A DNA stretch of 35,960 nt from Oscillochloris sp. Its GTDB lineage: Bacteria; Chloroflexota; Chloroflexia; Chloroflexales; Chloroflexaceae. Location of the stretch: positions 1 through 35,960 of the forward strand of contig JAAUQO010000040.1 of assembly GCA_012032775.1 (NCBI GenBank), written 5' to 3'. Below are positions 17,273 through 26,067 of this stretch, piece by piece. The translations under genes were made by a program, and so were the position numbers. Under the pieces are notes generated by a model that was not told the DNA's origin, ran no database searches, and saw only the letters and a program-made list of their open reading frames with translations. Every line of letters begins with the position of its first letter. The stretch's first letter is position 1.

Positions 17273-20200
17273 TTAAAGCGGATCGTTGCGTTTCAGCCGT
17301 TCGTAGAGTGCGATTGTTTCGGGCAGGGGTTCGATCCCAAGATCATCCTGGAGTGCTTGCAGACAGCGGGAATAGGTACGCAAGGCCTGCGAGCGACTAC
17401 CGGCGCGAGCGTGGGAGCGCATCAACGTCTGATAGGCCTCTTCATAACCGCGATCACGGCGCAACACCTGTTCACACAACTCGATCGCAGCCGACTGCTC
17501 GCCGGCGCTGCTCATCTGCTCGGCATAACGCACCGACGTTGCCAGAAAGCGCGCCAGCAACCGCTCGCGCTCCTCGGTTGTCCAGGGATCATAGAGCGAC
17601 TCGGCCAGGTAATCGCCGCGATAGAGTTGAACCGCAATCTGCGCGTTCCGACGCGCGAAATCAGGCTCATCGCGGGCGGCGGCACCGGCGACACGTAACT
17701 CAAACTCATCGACATCGATCCAGACGCCATACGAAGGCGCGAAACTGTAGGCGAGACCCTGGCGGCGAATGAAGAACGGCGCCGTGCGCGGCGGGCGCTG
17801 CGGCTCAAGGGCGGTGTTGAGCGCATTCAGCGTAACTTTGAACTGGCGTTCGGCGGCCTCTAGATCGGCATCGGGCCAAAGCCAGGCACAGATCTGCTCG
17901 CGCTGAATCCAGGTGCCGCGATAGGTCAGCAGGAGTTGAAAGAGTTGGCGGGCCTTTTCACGTTGCCACTCGCGGGCCTGAATCTCCTGGGCGCCGCGCC
18001 GCACCCGAAACGTGCCAAGCATCTGCACCCGCAAAGTATAACCGGGATGGTAATCATCGACCGCATCATCGCCGGCAATAGTGGGAAAGCCCTGACGCAA
18101 AAGCCGGCGGGACAGTTCGGCCGGCCGGGCAAGGTACGCCCGCGCAACAGCAGCGGCACCAGCGCCGCCATATCGCGGGGGCCGAACATACTCGGTGCAA
18201 CCAGCACCCCGGTAAACCCACCACTCTCTACGGCTGCGAACAGTTGCTCCGTCAAGCGATCGGCGCGCTCCAGATTACCGCGACGCAAGGCGGCGAGCGC
18301 CTGCCAGAGCGACACCATCGCCAGGCCATACCGGTCGTGGCCGCGTGCAAAGCGCGTACGCGCCTGTTCCAACCACTCTTCGCTACGCGGATCATCGGCC
18401 GAAACGGCAGCCCCGCCGAGGGCCAGCAGAATCAGCGCCGCCGTCCACTCATCGCCGGCAGTTGTCGCGATTTGCAAACCCTCGCGAGCCTCAGCCTCGG
18501 CGCGCGGAAGATCGCCATTATGCCCGGCAAGCAAAGTCAAACCCAGGTGGCCCTCGGCACGGGTGCGATCGACACTCACCTGCTGGATCAGCTTGAGTGC
18601 GCGGGCATAATGCTGGCGGGCCGGGGCCGGATCGTGGCCGGCCACCAACTGAAAAGCGTGGCTCAGGCGCATCTCAGCGATCGCCATCGTTAGCGGTAAC
18701 CCCGATTGCTGAGCCTCAAACAACCCGCGCTGGGCCATAGCCAGCGCCCGTGTCCCGCTGCCGAGCATGGCATAAATCAGCGCCAGCAGTAAGAGCGGCT
18801 CGCGATGGGCGCCGCCACCGCTCCCGCCGATTAAACTTCGCTCGCCACCCTCAACAAACACCGCATCGCCGCCGGCCCGTTCCGACCAGATCAGGGCTTC
18901 GAGTTGCTGGCGGGCTTCATCCAGGCGCCCGGCTCGCAGCAGCAACCGCGGCGGCAGCACCTGCGATCCGGCCGAACGCATCCCCGCTTCAGCGGGCGCC
19001 GGATATTCAATCCGGCGGGCCGCCAACTCAAGGATCAGCGCCACATCGGCCCGCCCGCGATTGGCCCAATTCTCCGCCTGCATACGCACCAACTCGGCCC
19101 GTTCGGCCAGTCGCTCCCGCGGTAATAACTTCAATGCCCGCTTCAGCAAAGCCGTCGCCGGCGCCGGTTGCACCGTATCCAGATAGACCTCGGCCTGACC
19201 GCGTAGCGCCTGCACCCGTCCATCGAGATCACCGGCGGCGCTGTAACGCTCTTCGGCGCGACGATACGTCTTCAGGGCAAGCTCATAATGGCCAAGCCGG
19301 CGTAATGCAGCGGCATGAACCGCGATCAACGCCGGGTGATCGGGATGGGCCACAGCGAGTTGTTTCGCCCAGGTCAACAGTTGATCGGCCTGACCGGCGG
19401 CCAGCAAGGCCGGGGTCGCCTCGATCAAGGCAGTTATGGCGGCGGGATCGGCCGCCAGGATCAGGTGATAAAGAGCATCGGCCGCGTGGCCCTGCCGCTG
19501 CTCAGCCGCAGCAGCGCGCCGATGATCGGCCATCCATTGGGCCTGATCACGACACGCGATACGCTGTAGAAAGGCATGAAACACCGGATGAAACGCCGGC
19601 ACGTCCGCTAAATCGCGATCCACAAAGAGCCGGCGCTGCCGAAGTTCATCAAACAGCGCGTCAACATCACCATCAAGCAACGCCGCACAGACCGGCCGCT
19701 CCAGACGCTGCAACGGCGCAATATGGATCAACGCCTGTCGCAACCAGTCCGGCAGCGGATCGAACACTTCATAGCGCAGAAACGTATCAAGATCGGTCAC
19801 GGCCGCCGAACGATCGTTCAGGCCAAGGGCCGCGCGCCAATCGGCAGCCGCGAGCGCGGCCTGAATCGCAACCGGCCAACCATGGGTCAGCGCAATCAAG
19901 GCATCAAGATCGGCCGGCGCTGAGTGTCCATCCAATTCATACAGTGCGCGCGCCTCATCGACGGTAAATGCCAGCGCGGCAGGTTCGATCATCAGCAATT
20001 GCCCGCGCAGCCGCGCCACCGCAAGAGTCGGCAATTGCGGTTCAAGCCGCGAGACCAGCGCAATATGCAAGCGCGGCAATTGTGCCGCGATCAGATGCAC
20101 AATCAGATCAATCAGCAGCGGTTGTTCATTAAGCACCTGATAATCATCGATCACCAGCAACGTCTCATCGGTCAATGCAGTTGCCAGATCGTTCAACAAC

Positions 20201-20562
20201 CCTTCAAGTGCATGATAGATATCGGACTGAGCGAACGCCAGCGCGAGCCGACCTTCATCAACCGGCGCAACCGTGCGAAAGGCAGCAGCAAGATGCCGCA
20301 AAAAGGCTTGCGATTCATCGCCGGGAGCAGCCCGCAGCCAGGCCGTCGGCCAACCGCCGTGATCGGCCAGCGCCGCCAGCGCCATACTCTTGCCGCCGCC
20401 GGGTGGCGCAAGCACCAACGTCAGCGGATATTCCAACGCCGCAGCCAGAGTCAGTTCCACACGCGGACGGCGCAGCAAGCGCGCCGGCCCTACCGGCGGT
20501 GCCAGGCGTGTAAGGCGCAAGCCTTCGTTATTGAACTCGTTTGTAACCACTGGGGATAGCAT
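17273..20562 (-). CDS. MalT/LAL-type ATPase transcriptional regulator with C-terminal BTAD domain (frameshifted)
   Basis: The first part, from ATG 20562, has Walker A APPGGGKS (Lys58), Walker B LLVIDDYQ, a winged-helix-like segment and TPR repeats, as in MalT/LAL signal-transducing ATPases. The last part is a SARP-like DNA-binding wing (MLGTFRVRRGAQEIQ, REWQREKARQLFQLLL) followed by the BTAD domain (AIELCEQVLRRDRGYEEAYQ). In known relatives these parts are one protein of about 1,050-1,100 residues. Here the frame breaks near 18135-18145. The ATPase frame runs on as nonsense, while the frame carrying RRLLRQGFPTIAGDD continues the conserved sequence. Adding one base, for example to the GGG run, gives 1096 residues. 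The ligand and targets are unknown; the neighbouring PHA genes are possible targets. Confidence 0.85.
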
Positions 20563-20592
20563 GCAATATGGATAAGCGGCTTCGTTGCGCCG

Positions 20593-20598
20593 ATTGTA
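20593..20598 (-). promoter_or_regulatory. Candidate -10 box TACAAT for the MalT/BTAD regulator
   Basis: TACAAT on the minus strand lies 31 bases before the ATG at 20562, in the 54-base gap shared with the divergent phasin-like gene. No good -35 hexamer is visible. Confidence 0.4.
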
Positions 20599-20616
20599 CG
20601 ATGAAGGATTACAACT

Positions 20617-20922
20617 ATGGCGAACAATAGTGATGGGTTCCCGAGCGACAAGGATCGCCCGGCCTTCACCGACCCTAGCGACGCAGTCGTTCGTTCCGTG
20701 CGAGCGTGGAACGAACTCTTTGCGGCGAGCACCGATATGGCTTTCGACCTGGTTTTGAAGAACTGGGATTATAGGCGCAGCCTGCGCGGCGCCGCCGATC
20801 AGGCCGTCGCCGATACCCTGAAAGTCCAGCAGCGACTCTCCAAAGAGATGCTGCAAGCCTGGCAGGGCTACGCGAGCGACATCCAGGATCTCCTCGACCA
20901 GGCCAACCGTGACAAGAAGTAA
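20617..20922 (+). CDS. Phasin-like small helical protein
   Basis: This 101-residue protein has a polar N-terminus (NNSDGFPSDKDRPAFTDP) followed by amphipathic helix (WNELFAASTDMAFDLVLKNW, VQQRLSKEMLQAWQGYASDI), as in phasins, which coat polyhydroxyalkanoate granules. The helix pattern is weak evidence alone, but the gene faces phaB and phaA across a shared terminator. AAGGA at 20604-20608 is eight bases before the ATG. It could also be a generic coiled-coil protein; there is no PHA synthase in the window to confirm the pathway. Confidence 0.65.
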   Translation: MANNSDGFPSDKDRPAFTDPSDAVVRSVRAWNELFAASTDMAFDLVLKNWDYRRSLRGAADQAVADTLKVQQRLSKEMLQAWQGYASDIQDLLDQANRDKK

Positions 20923-20972
20923 AAGGTAAAAGGTACGCGGAAGTTCGCTTCCGGAGTACCTTTTACCTCTTT
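20922..20972. terminator. Bidirectional terminator with a UUCG tetraloop
   Basis: Perfect 13-base outer arms at 20924-20936 and 20956-20968 enclose an inner hairpin CGGAAG-TTCG-CTTCCG (20938-20953). A-rich sequence lies before and T-rich sequence after on both strands. It separates the convergent phasin-like and phaB genes. Confidence 0.85.
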
Positions 20973-20976
20973 CCGA

Positions 20977-21720
20977 TTACATATACACACCGCCATTGAC
21001 ATTGATCTGCTGGCCGGTGATATAGTCGGCGTCGGTGGCCAGAAACAGAACCGCCTTCGCGATCTCATCGGGCATGGCAAAACGGCCCATCGGGATGCGC
21101 GCCTTAATCTGATCCTGAACATTATCCGGCACTTTGGAGAGCATATCGGTCAGGGTAAAGCCCGGCGCAAGAGAATTGACTGTGATGTTATATTTGGCTA
21201 ACTCAAGTGCCGCCGTCTTGGTAAAGGCGATAATCCCGCCTTTACTAGCGCCATAGTTGGCCTGGCCGAAATTTCCGGCCTGCCCGACATAGGAACTGAT
21301 ATTGATGATCCGGCCGAATTTCTGCTCGATCATCGTCGGCATTGCGGCAGTCGTACAGTAGTAGACGCTATTCAGGTTATTGTTGACAACACTCAGCCAA
21401 TCGTCGTCGGTGAGTTTACGGAGGGATTTGTCGCGGGTGATACCGGCATTGTTGACCAACACATCGAGCCGGCCCCACTGATCGAGCACTTTCTTCACCA
21501 TGCCCCGTGCGGCTTCGGAATCGCTGACATTGGCCTGAATCAGCATCGATTCGCCGCCCATTTCGGCGATCTGATCGGCCACTTCGCGGGCCGCAGCTTC
21601 ACTGCTTTGGTAGTTAATCACCACCTTCGCGCCTTCGCTCGCCAACATCAGCGCAATTGAACGGCCAATTCCCCGTGCAGCACCGGTAACAATCGCAACT
21701 CTACCGTCGATTCTGCCCAT
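20977..21720 (-). CDS. phaB: Acetoacetyl-CoA reductase / 3-oxoacyl reductase (SDR family)
   Basis: The 247-residue short-chain dehydrogenase has the nucleotide-binding TGAARGIG near the start, NNAG at about 90-93 and the catalytic set Ser143, Tyr156, Lys160 (YGASK). It ends INVNGGVYM, close to PhaB and FabG enzymes. PhaB reduces acetoacetyl-CoA to (R)-3-hydroxybutyryl-CoA with NADPH; FabG works on acyl carrier protein in fatty-acid synthesis and looks almost identical. I favour PhaB because the gene directly follows a thiolase and faces a phasin-like gene. AAGGAGG lies five bases before the ATG. A 14-base hairpin stands between it and phaA. Confidence 0.85.
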   Translation of the reverse strand: MGRIDGRVAIVTGAARGIGRSIALMLASEGAKVVINYQSSEAAAREVADQIAEMGGESMLIQANVSDSEAARGMVKKVLDQWGRLDVLVNNAGITRDKSLRKLTDDDWLSVVNNNLNSVYYCTTAAMPTMIEQKFGRIINISSYVGQAGNFGQANYGASKGGIIAFTKTAALELAKYNITVNSLAPGFTLTDMLSKVPDNVQDQIKARIPMGRFAMPDEIAKAVLFLATDADYITGQQINVNGGVYM

Positions 21721-21748
21721 TCATGCCTCCTTAGGTTGTAAAGAGAAA

Positions 21749-21785
21749 CAGCGGCACAACGCGGCAGTGCTGCGTTGTGCCGCTG
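21749..21785 (-). terminator. Intra-operon hairpin between phaA and phaB (attenuator or partial terminator)
   Basis: Perfect 14-base arms (21749-21762 and 21772-21785, CAGCGGCACAACGC) surround a nine-base loop. On the minus strand it is followed by TTTCTCTTT. It begins five bases after the phaA stop codon, so it may lower phaB expression relative to phaA or protect the phaA message. Confidence 0.6.
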
Positions 21786-21789
21786 AAAC

Positions 21790-22977
21790 CTACATCCGCT
21801 CAAAGATCGCGGCGATACCCTGACCACCACCGATACACATCGTCACAAGAGCGTAGCGAGCGCCGGTGCGCTGCAACTCATACACCGCCTTCACCGTCAG
21901 GATAGCGCCGGTAGCGCCGATCGGGTGACCGAGTGAGATCCCGCTGCCGTTGGGATTCGTCTTATCCGCAGGCAATTCGAGATCACGGGCGACGGCAAGC
22001 GCCTGTGCGGCAAACGCCTCATTCACCTCGAAAATATCGATCTGATCCAGGCCGATCCCGGTGCGATCAAGCAGTTGGCGAACCGCCGGAACCGGGCCAA
22101 TTCCCATATACTTCGGCTCAACGCCGACGTAGCTATAGCCAACCAGGCGGGCCAATGGCTTGTAGCCGCGCTTCTCGGCTACGCTGCGCTCCATCAGGAT
22201 CACCGCCGCCGCCGCATCGTTAATGCTCGACGCATTACCCGCTGTTACCGAGCCGTCTTTTTGGAAAACCGGCCGTAACTTGGCCATCTTCTCAACAGTA
22301 ACGTCGCGGCGCACATTCTCGTCGGTGTCGAACTGCTGGACGCCGCCCTTCACCTTGAGCTCAACCGGCATAATCTGGCTGGAGAAATAGCCGTTATCGA
22401 GCGCCGCCGCCGCCCGGCGATGACTCTCGACCGCCAATGCGTCCTGGGACTCGCGGGTGACTTCCCACTTCGCCGCGACATTCTCTGCCGTCACGCCCAT
22501 ATGGCAATCATCGAAGGGGTCGCTCAATGCGCCGACCATCATATCGAGCATCTTGGCGTCGTTCATGCGAGCGCCCCAGCGCATCGCCGGCACGCCATAC
22601 GGGCTGCGGCTCATCACCTCGGCGCCGCCGGCCACGGCCGCATCGGCATCACCGAGGATAATCGCCTGTGACGCCGATATAATCGCCTGCAAACCACTGC
22701 CGCAAAGCCGATTCAACGTCAGCGCCGGGGTTTCAACCGGCAATCCGCCTTTGACCGCCGCCACACGGGCCAGGTACATATCGTGCGGCTCAGTATTAAT
22801 GACATGGCCGAACACCGCCTGACCGATCTCGCCTGCTTCAACACCGGCCCGCGCTACCGCCTCACGAACGATCTGCGCTGCTAATTCACTCGGCGGCTGA
22901 TCCTTCAAACTTCCGCCAAAGCTGCCAATGGCTGTGCGAACCCCACTGAGCACGACGACTTCGCGCTGGTTGCCCAT
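21790..22977 (-). CDS. phaA: Acetyl-CoA C-acetyltransferase (biosynthetic thiolase)
   Basis: This 395-residue thiolase has all three active-site blocks: the nucleophile Cys92 in NRLCGSGLQA, His351 in GHPIGATG and Cys381 in CIGGGQG, plus NEAFAAQ. Length and motifs match tetrameric acetoacetyl-CoA thiolases, which condense two acetyl-CoA to acetoacetyl-CoA. The same fold also runs in the breakdown direction (AtoB/FadA), so direction is inferred from the downstream reductase. AAGGAGGT lies just before the ATG. Upstream are a 5'-UTR hairpin and an extended -10 promoter. Confidence 0.9.
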   Translation of the reverse strand: MGNQREVVVLSGVRTAIGSFGGSLKDQPPSELAAQIVREAVARAGVEAGEIGQAVFGHVINTEPHDMYLARVAAVKGGLPVETPALTLNRLCGSGLQAIISASQAIILGDADAAVAGGAEVMSRSPYGVPAMRWGARMNDAKMLDMMVGALSDPFDDCHMGVTAENVAAKWEVTRESQDALAVESHRRAAAALDNGYFSSQIMPVELKVKGGVQQFDTDENVRRDVTVEKMAKLRPVFQKDGSVTAGNASSINDAAAAVILMERSVAEKRGYKPLARLVGYSYVGVEPKYMGIGPVPAVRQLLDRTGIGLDQIDIFEVNEAFAAQALAVARDLELPADKTNPNGSGISLGHPIGATGAILTVKAVYELQRTGARYALVTMCIGGGQGIAAIFERM

Positions 22978-22992
22978 AGCGACCTCCTTGTC

Positions 22993-23016
22993 GTACCGAC
23001 GTCAGGGCGTCGGTAC
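22993..23016 (-). promoter_or_regulatory. Hairpin in the phaA leader
   Basis: GTACCGACG pairs perfectly with CGTCGGTAC around the loop TCAGGG. It ends a few bases before the Shine-Dalgarno of phaA, where it could affect ribosome access or RNA stability. No ligand-binding core is seen, so I do not call it a riboswitch. Confidence 0.45.
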
Positions 23017-23076
23017 CCTGCTGGTCTCGTCACGCATGTAAATTGGGAGAATGTTGTGGAAACGTTGGTGGCTGGC

Positions 23077-23085
23077 ATTATACCA
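23077..23085 (-). promoter_or_regulatory. Extended -10 promoter (TGGTATAAT) for phaA
   Basis: On the minus strand TATAAT (23082-23077) is preceded by TGG, an extended -10. The -35 region is poor (GACGAT at 16 bases), as is common with extended -10 promoters. The leader would be about 93 bases. Confidence 0.6.
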
Positions 23086-23099
23086 GTATTTGTCGCAAT

Positions 23100-23370
23100 C
23101 GTCTCACCTGTTATGTTTACTTAGAGTGGATTTTGCCGAGTTGCGCAAGTAAAATGTTGCTAAATATTCACTTTACGGCATCAGGGAGCGTTTTAACGAA
23201 GCGCATTCAGAAGAACAACAGGCGGTTTTGAGCCGAACAGTCCAGCTAATTTCAGCCGCAAATAGCCGATCGCCTCAGTTATTATTTCTCTACCCATGCG
23301 ACGTAACTACAGTGTAACTTTCCATGATATAGTTCGCCAAGTTCACTGGTAACATTTAGTCAACATGTGC
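23100..23370. other. AT-richer non-coding region between phaA and the GNAT gene
   Basis: About 270 bases are visibly richer in A and T than the flanks. I see no convincing gene: the only open frame of note (23043-23231, plus) has no ribosome-binding site or recognisable motif. The stretch probably carries the promoter of the acetyltransferase gene, though no hexamer pair is convincing. Confidence 0.45.
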
Positions 23371-23391
23371 ATTACCGCGAAGGAGGCGGCC

Positions 23392-23940
23392 ATGGTTCAG
23401 CGCATTGAGGCGGGCAGCAGCGTAGCATTGCGAGACGGGCGATCGGTCGTTATCCGGGCACTCGATGAGCACGACCGTAATGCGCTAGATGCCTTCGGCA
23501 ACACCCTGCCCCGCAACGACATTCTCTACCTTGAGGATGATTTCAGCAATTCGGAGATTATTTCGCGGCTGGTCAATGCATCGTACGCCGAGAATTGGCG
23601 GCAGATTGTCGCCACCAACGATCAGGGTGAGATTGTCGCCTATGCTGCCGCGCTGCAACTGCCCGGTTGGTCGGAACATGTGGCCGATATTCGGCTGATC
23701 GTCAGCCCGGCCTGGCGGCGCAGCGGGCTCGGCCGGCACCTGGCTCAGGCGATCGTCGAGGCCGCCCGCGACCTTGGCGTGAGCAAGGTGATCGTTGACA
23801 TGCTCGCGGCGCAAACCGCCGGCCAGGCGATCTTCAGTCGGCTTGGCTTCGCCGTCGAAGGTCAGCTCGCACGCCATGCAATCGATCGCGACGGCAATTT
23901 GCACGATATCGTGATTATGTCGGCATTTGTACGGGTGTAG
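23392..23940 (+). CDS. GNAT-family N-acetyltransferase
   Basis: The 182-residue protein has the acetyl-CoA-binding motif A of GNAT enzymes in SPAWRRSGLGRHLAQAIVEA, followed by FSRLGFAVEGQLARHAID and a final DIVIMSAF strand. The substrate cannot be read from the sequence; close types acetylate small amines or protein N-termini. AAGGAGG at 23380-23386 lies five bases before the ATG at 23392, so an upstream ATG at 23365 is rejected. It stands alone and is convergent with the membrane glycosyltransferase-like gene. Confidence 0.82.
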   Translation: MVQRIEAGSSVALRDGRSVVIRALDEHDRNALDAFGNTLPRNDILYLEDDFSNSEIISRLVNASYAENWRQIVATNDQGEIVAYAAALQLPGWSEHVADIRLIVSPAWRRSGLGRHLAQAIVEAARDLGVSKVIVDMLAAQTAGQAIFSRLGFAVEGQLARHAIDRDGNLHDIVIMSAFVRV

Positions 23941-23954
23941 TCGGCGAACCGCGT

Positions 23955-23988
23955 GTCGTAGGAGGTGAGCATGCTTGCCCTCTACGAC
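23955..23988. repeat. Palindromic repeat / convergent terminator
   Basis: GTCGTAG (23955-23961) pairs with CTACGAC (23982-23988), with imperfect pairing inward to a central GAGCATGCTT. It includes the stop codon of the minus-strand gene at 23982. Its core looks like a variant of the intergenic palindrome family listed at 28302, 29895, 30950 and 34168. Confidence 0.45.
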
Positions 23989-25952
23989 GCGCCCTTCCGC
24001 AGCGCACGTAATCCCGCCGCCATCAACCCCAGACCGCCAACAACGATCATCCCCGCCACAATCCAGGCCCTCGTTCCGGCAATTTCCGAGCGCGGCAGAT
24101 ACCAAAACCACAGATCGGCAAGATGCTGATTGGGCGGATCATAGTACCAGGCCCAGCGCGCGCGTGGTTCGGTCGGCAATGGGGCAATCGCCCGGTCGTG
24201 TAGCTGTGCTGCGACGCCGCTGCTGGTAACGGCGCGCAATGCGCCAAGTTGCGGCCCAAGATCGTCGGCCCGCAGGCTGAAGCCGACCGCCAGTGGATTC
24301 CAGGTGGTCGCCGCAACCGTAAGCATGGCCCGCTCCGGCAGCAAGATTGCGTAGCGCCGCAACTGTCCGGCCGGCAGCGGCCCAAGATCACGCCCATTCA
24401 ACGCCAGACGCAACTCGCTCCCCGGCGCCTCCGGCGGTCGCCGATCGTCGAGACTGAAACGCAGGCGCTGCACCTCGGCGCAACTGATCGCGGCTGCGGC
24501 GCCACTGCGGCGCGGCAAAATCGTGCCGGCCGGATCTTCACTCGGGTACCACCCATCACCCACGGCACAGTAGGGTGGCGCCACGCGATAATTGCTCCAG
24601 CGATCCAACAACACCCGCCAGTGGCCTACCAGCGGCGATCCGCTCACACCATAAAGCCGATCGATCTCGCCCGGCATCACGATATAGGTGTTGAAATTGA
24701 GCAGGATCGCGCCGAGATTGCCGACAACGCCAAGTAAGCCGAGCGCCAACGCAATCCCGCGCCGCAACCGGCGCATCTCAAGCGCCGCAACCCCCGCGCC
24801 CAACAACAGCAACGGCGCGATCACCGGCAACAAAAAGCGCGGCCCCCAGACCCCGCCGCCTTCCCACTCGCCCCAGCGGGCATACAACAGCATGTGCGAA
24901 AGAAACAGCGCCCAACCCAGAATCACCAGATCGCGCCGCCCGCGCCGCCAGAAGGCCAGACTGCCGGGAAACGCCAGCAGCAGCGCCGGCGCATACCAGA
25001 ACACCCCTTTGCCGGGACTGATCGCCAGGCCGAGCAAGCCTTCAAGCAGCGGCGTGGTAAACAACCCGGTTTCACTGGCATAGCCGCTGGCGAAGATCGT
25101 GCCGAAGCGGGCCAGATTGTACCAGGCGATCAGCAGCAGGCCGGGCAAAAGACCCGCGAGATACAAAGCGGCCGCTACCATGTATGCTGAAGCCGATCGG
25201 AGCGTACGATCGGTTCGCTGGAACCATTCTTGCCAAAAACGCCAGCAAATAAAGAGCCCGACCACCGGTAATGCGATGCCGGCCGCAATCCGAGTCGGCA
25301 ACAACAGGCCCGAGGCGAGGCCGGAGATAAAGAGCGCAGATCGGTCGGGTTGCCGCACCGTGGGTGTGGCCTGTTCGGCACTTAACGAGCGAACTGTTGG
25401 CCGTACAAATGCCGCATCGGCCCGTTCGGCGGCGAGCAAGATCAGGAGCGCCGCCAGGGGTTCCGAAAAAAATGTGCGCGCATAGGGCCAGGCGAAACTG
25501 CCTACGCCATAGGCCAGCGCCAGGCCGATCGCCCAACGCCGGCCGACGCCGAGCCGCAGCGCCCAGGCCGCCAGCAACGCCGCCGTTGCCGCCGTAAGTG
25601 GGCCGTTGAGCAGGCTGATCGCCAGTCGGGTCAGGTAATCCTGTGCGCCGGGCACATCAACACCGATCGCAGCAAGTGCGCCCAGACCATACAACGGCAG
25701 CGCCAATAACGAGGGCAACACGCCATAGGGTGAATAGGCCAAGCCATCGCGACCGGGGCGCAAAGCGGCAAGCGGCGCATTATTCTCGACCGTCACCGCC
25801 ACCCGGCCGGATTCGATCAGGCCGCGCGTCACCGCATACATCGTCTCTTCATCGGCCGAATAGGTGTGCCCGCTCAGTGTAAGCAGATATACGCCGCACA
25901 ACAACAACCAGACAGCAAGCGGAAGCGGAATACGGGCGCGTAGTTTGATCAT
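23982..25952 (-). CDS. Multi-spanning membrane protein, GT-C glycosyltransferase-like
   Basis: The 656-residue protein has about a dozen hydrophobic segments and, in the first outer loop, YSADEETMYA (Asp34-Glu36), where GT-C enzymes (ArnT, PMT, mannosyltransferases) carry their acidic catalytic motif. Further matches are SPYGVLPSLLALPLY and GSFAWPYARTFFSEPL. The C-terminal 200 residues appear to be a soluble beta-rich domain. Such enzymes move a sugar from a lipid carrier at the outer membrane face. The acceptor is unknown. Start at ATG 25952 (MIKLRARIPLP); the frame opens 10 codons further without a ribosome-binding site. Divergent from the GalT-family gene, which also handles sugars. Confidence 0.75.
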   Translation of the reverse strand: MIKLRARIPLPLAVWLLLCGVYLLTLSGHTYSADEETMYAVTRGLIESGRVAVTVENNAPLAALRPGRDGLAYSPYGVLPSLLALPLYGLGALAAIGVDVPGAQDYLTRLAISLLNGPLTAATAALLAAWALRLGVGRRWAIGLALAYGVGSFAWPYARTFFSEPLAALLILLAAERADAAFVRPTVRSLSAEQATPTVRQPDRSALFISGLASGLLLPTRIAAGIALPVVGLFICWRFWQEWFQRTDRTLRSASAYMVAAALYLAGLLPGLLLIAWYNLARFGTIFASGYASETGLFTTPLLEGLLGLAISPGKGVFWYAPALLLAFPGSLAFWRRGRRDLVILGWALFLSHMLLYARWGEWEGGGVWGPRFLLPVIAPLLLLGAGVAALEMRRLRRGIALALGLLGVVGNLGAILLNFNTYIVMPGEIDRLYGVSGSPLVGHWRVLLDRWSNYRVAPPYCAVGDGWYPSEDPAGTILPRRSGAAAAISCAEVQRLRFSLDDRRPPEAPGSELRLALNGRDLGPLPAGQLRRYAILLPERAMLTVAATTWNPLAVGFSLRADDLGPQLGALRAVTSSGVAAQLHDRAIAPLPTEPRARWAWYYDPPNQHLADLWFWYLPRSEIAGTRAWIVAGMIVVGGLGLMAAGLRALRKGAS

Positions 25953-25996
25953 TTTCTGCAATCTGCATTTCACATTCCGCATGCCCGTCGCCCTGC

Positions 25997-26025
25997 TTGC
26001 CGCAAACGGCGCATGGGCCTACAAT
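25997..26025 (+). promoter_or_regulatory. Promoter of the GalT-family gene (TTGCCG-17-TACAAT)
   Basis: TTGCCG at 25997-26002 and TACAAT at 26020-26025 have a 17-base spacer. Transcription would start near 26032, leaving a leader of about 36 bases with AGGAGG at 26055-26060. Confidence 0.55.
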
Positions 26026-26067
26026 AGAGGTTACGGTGCGGCCCGACGGTCGCCAGGAGGATCTAGT

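Noticed and set aside
18750-19967. 405-codon plus-strand frame
   Set aside because: Antisense to the MalT-like ATPase; very rich in Arg and Pro, a frame shadow.
22978-23085. Riboswitch in the phaA leader
   Set aside because: There is only one simple nine-base hairpin and no conserved ligand-binding core.
23043-23231. Small plus-strand gene of 62 codons before the GNAT gene
   Set aside because: It has no ribosome-binding site or recognisable motif and overlaps the phaA promoter on the other strand.
25955-25985. Similarity between the TTCCGCAT-type strings at 10690-10706 and 25960-25982 as a second repeat family
   Set aside because: The shared strings are short and low in complexity, and two loose copies are not enough.
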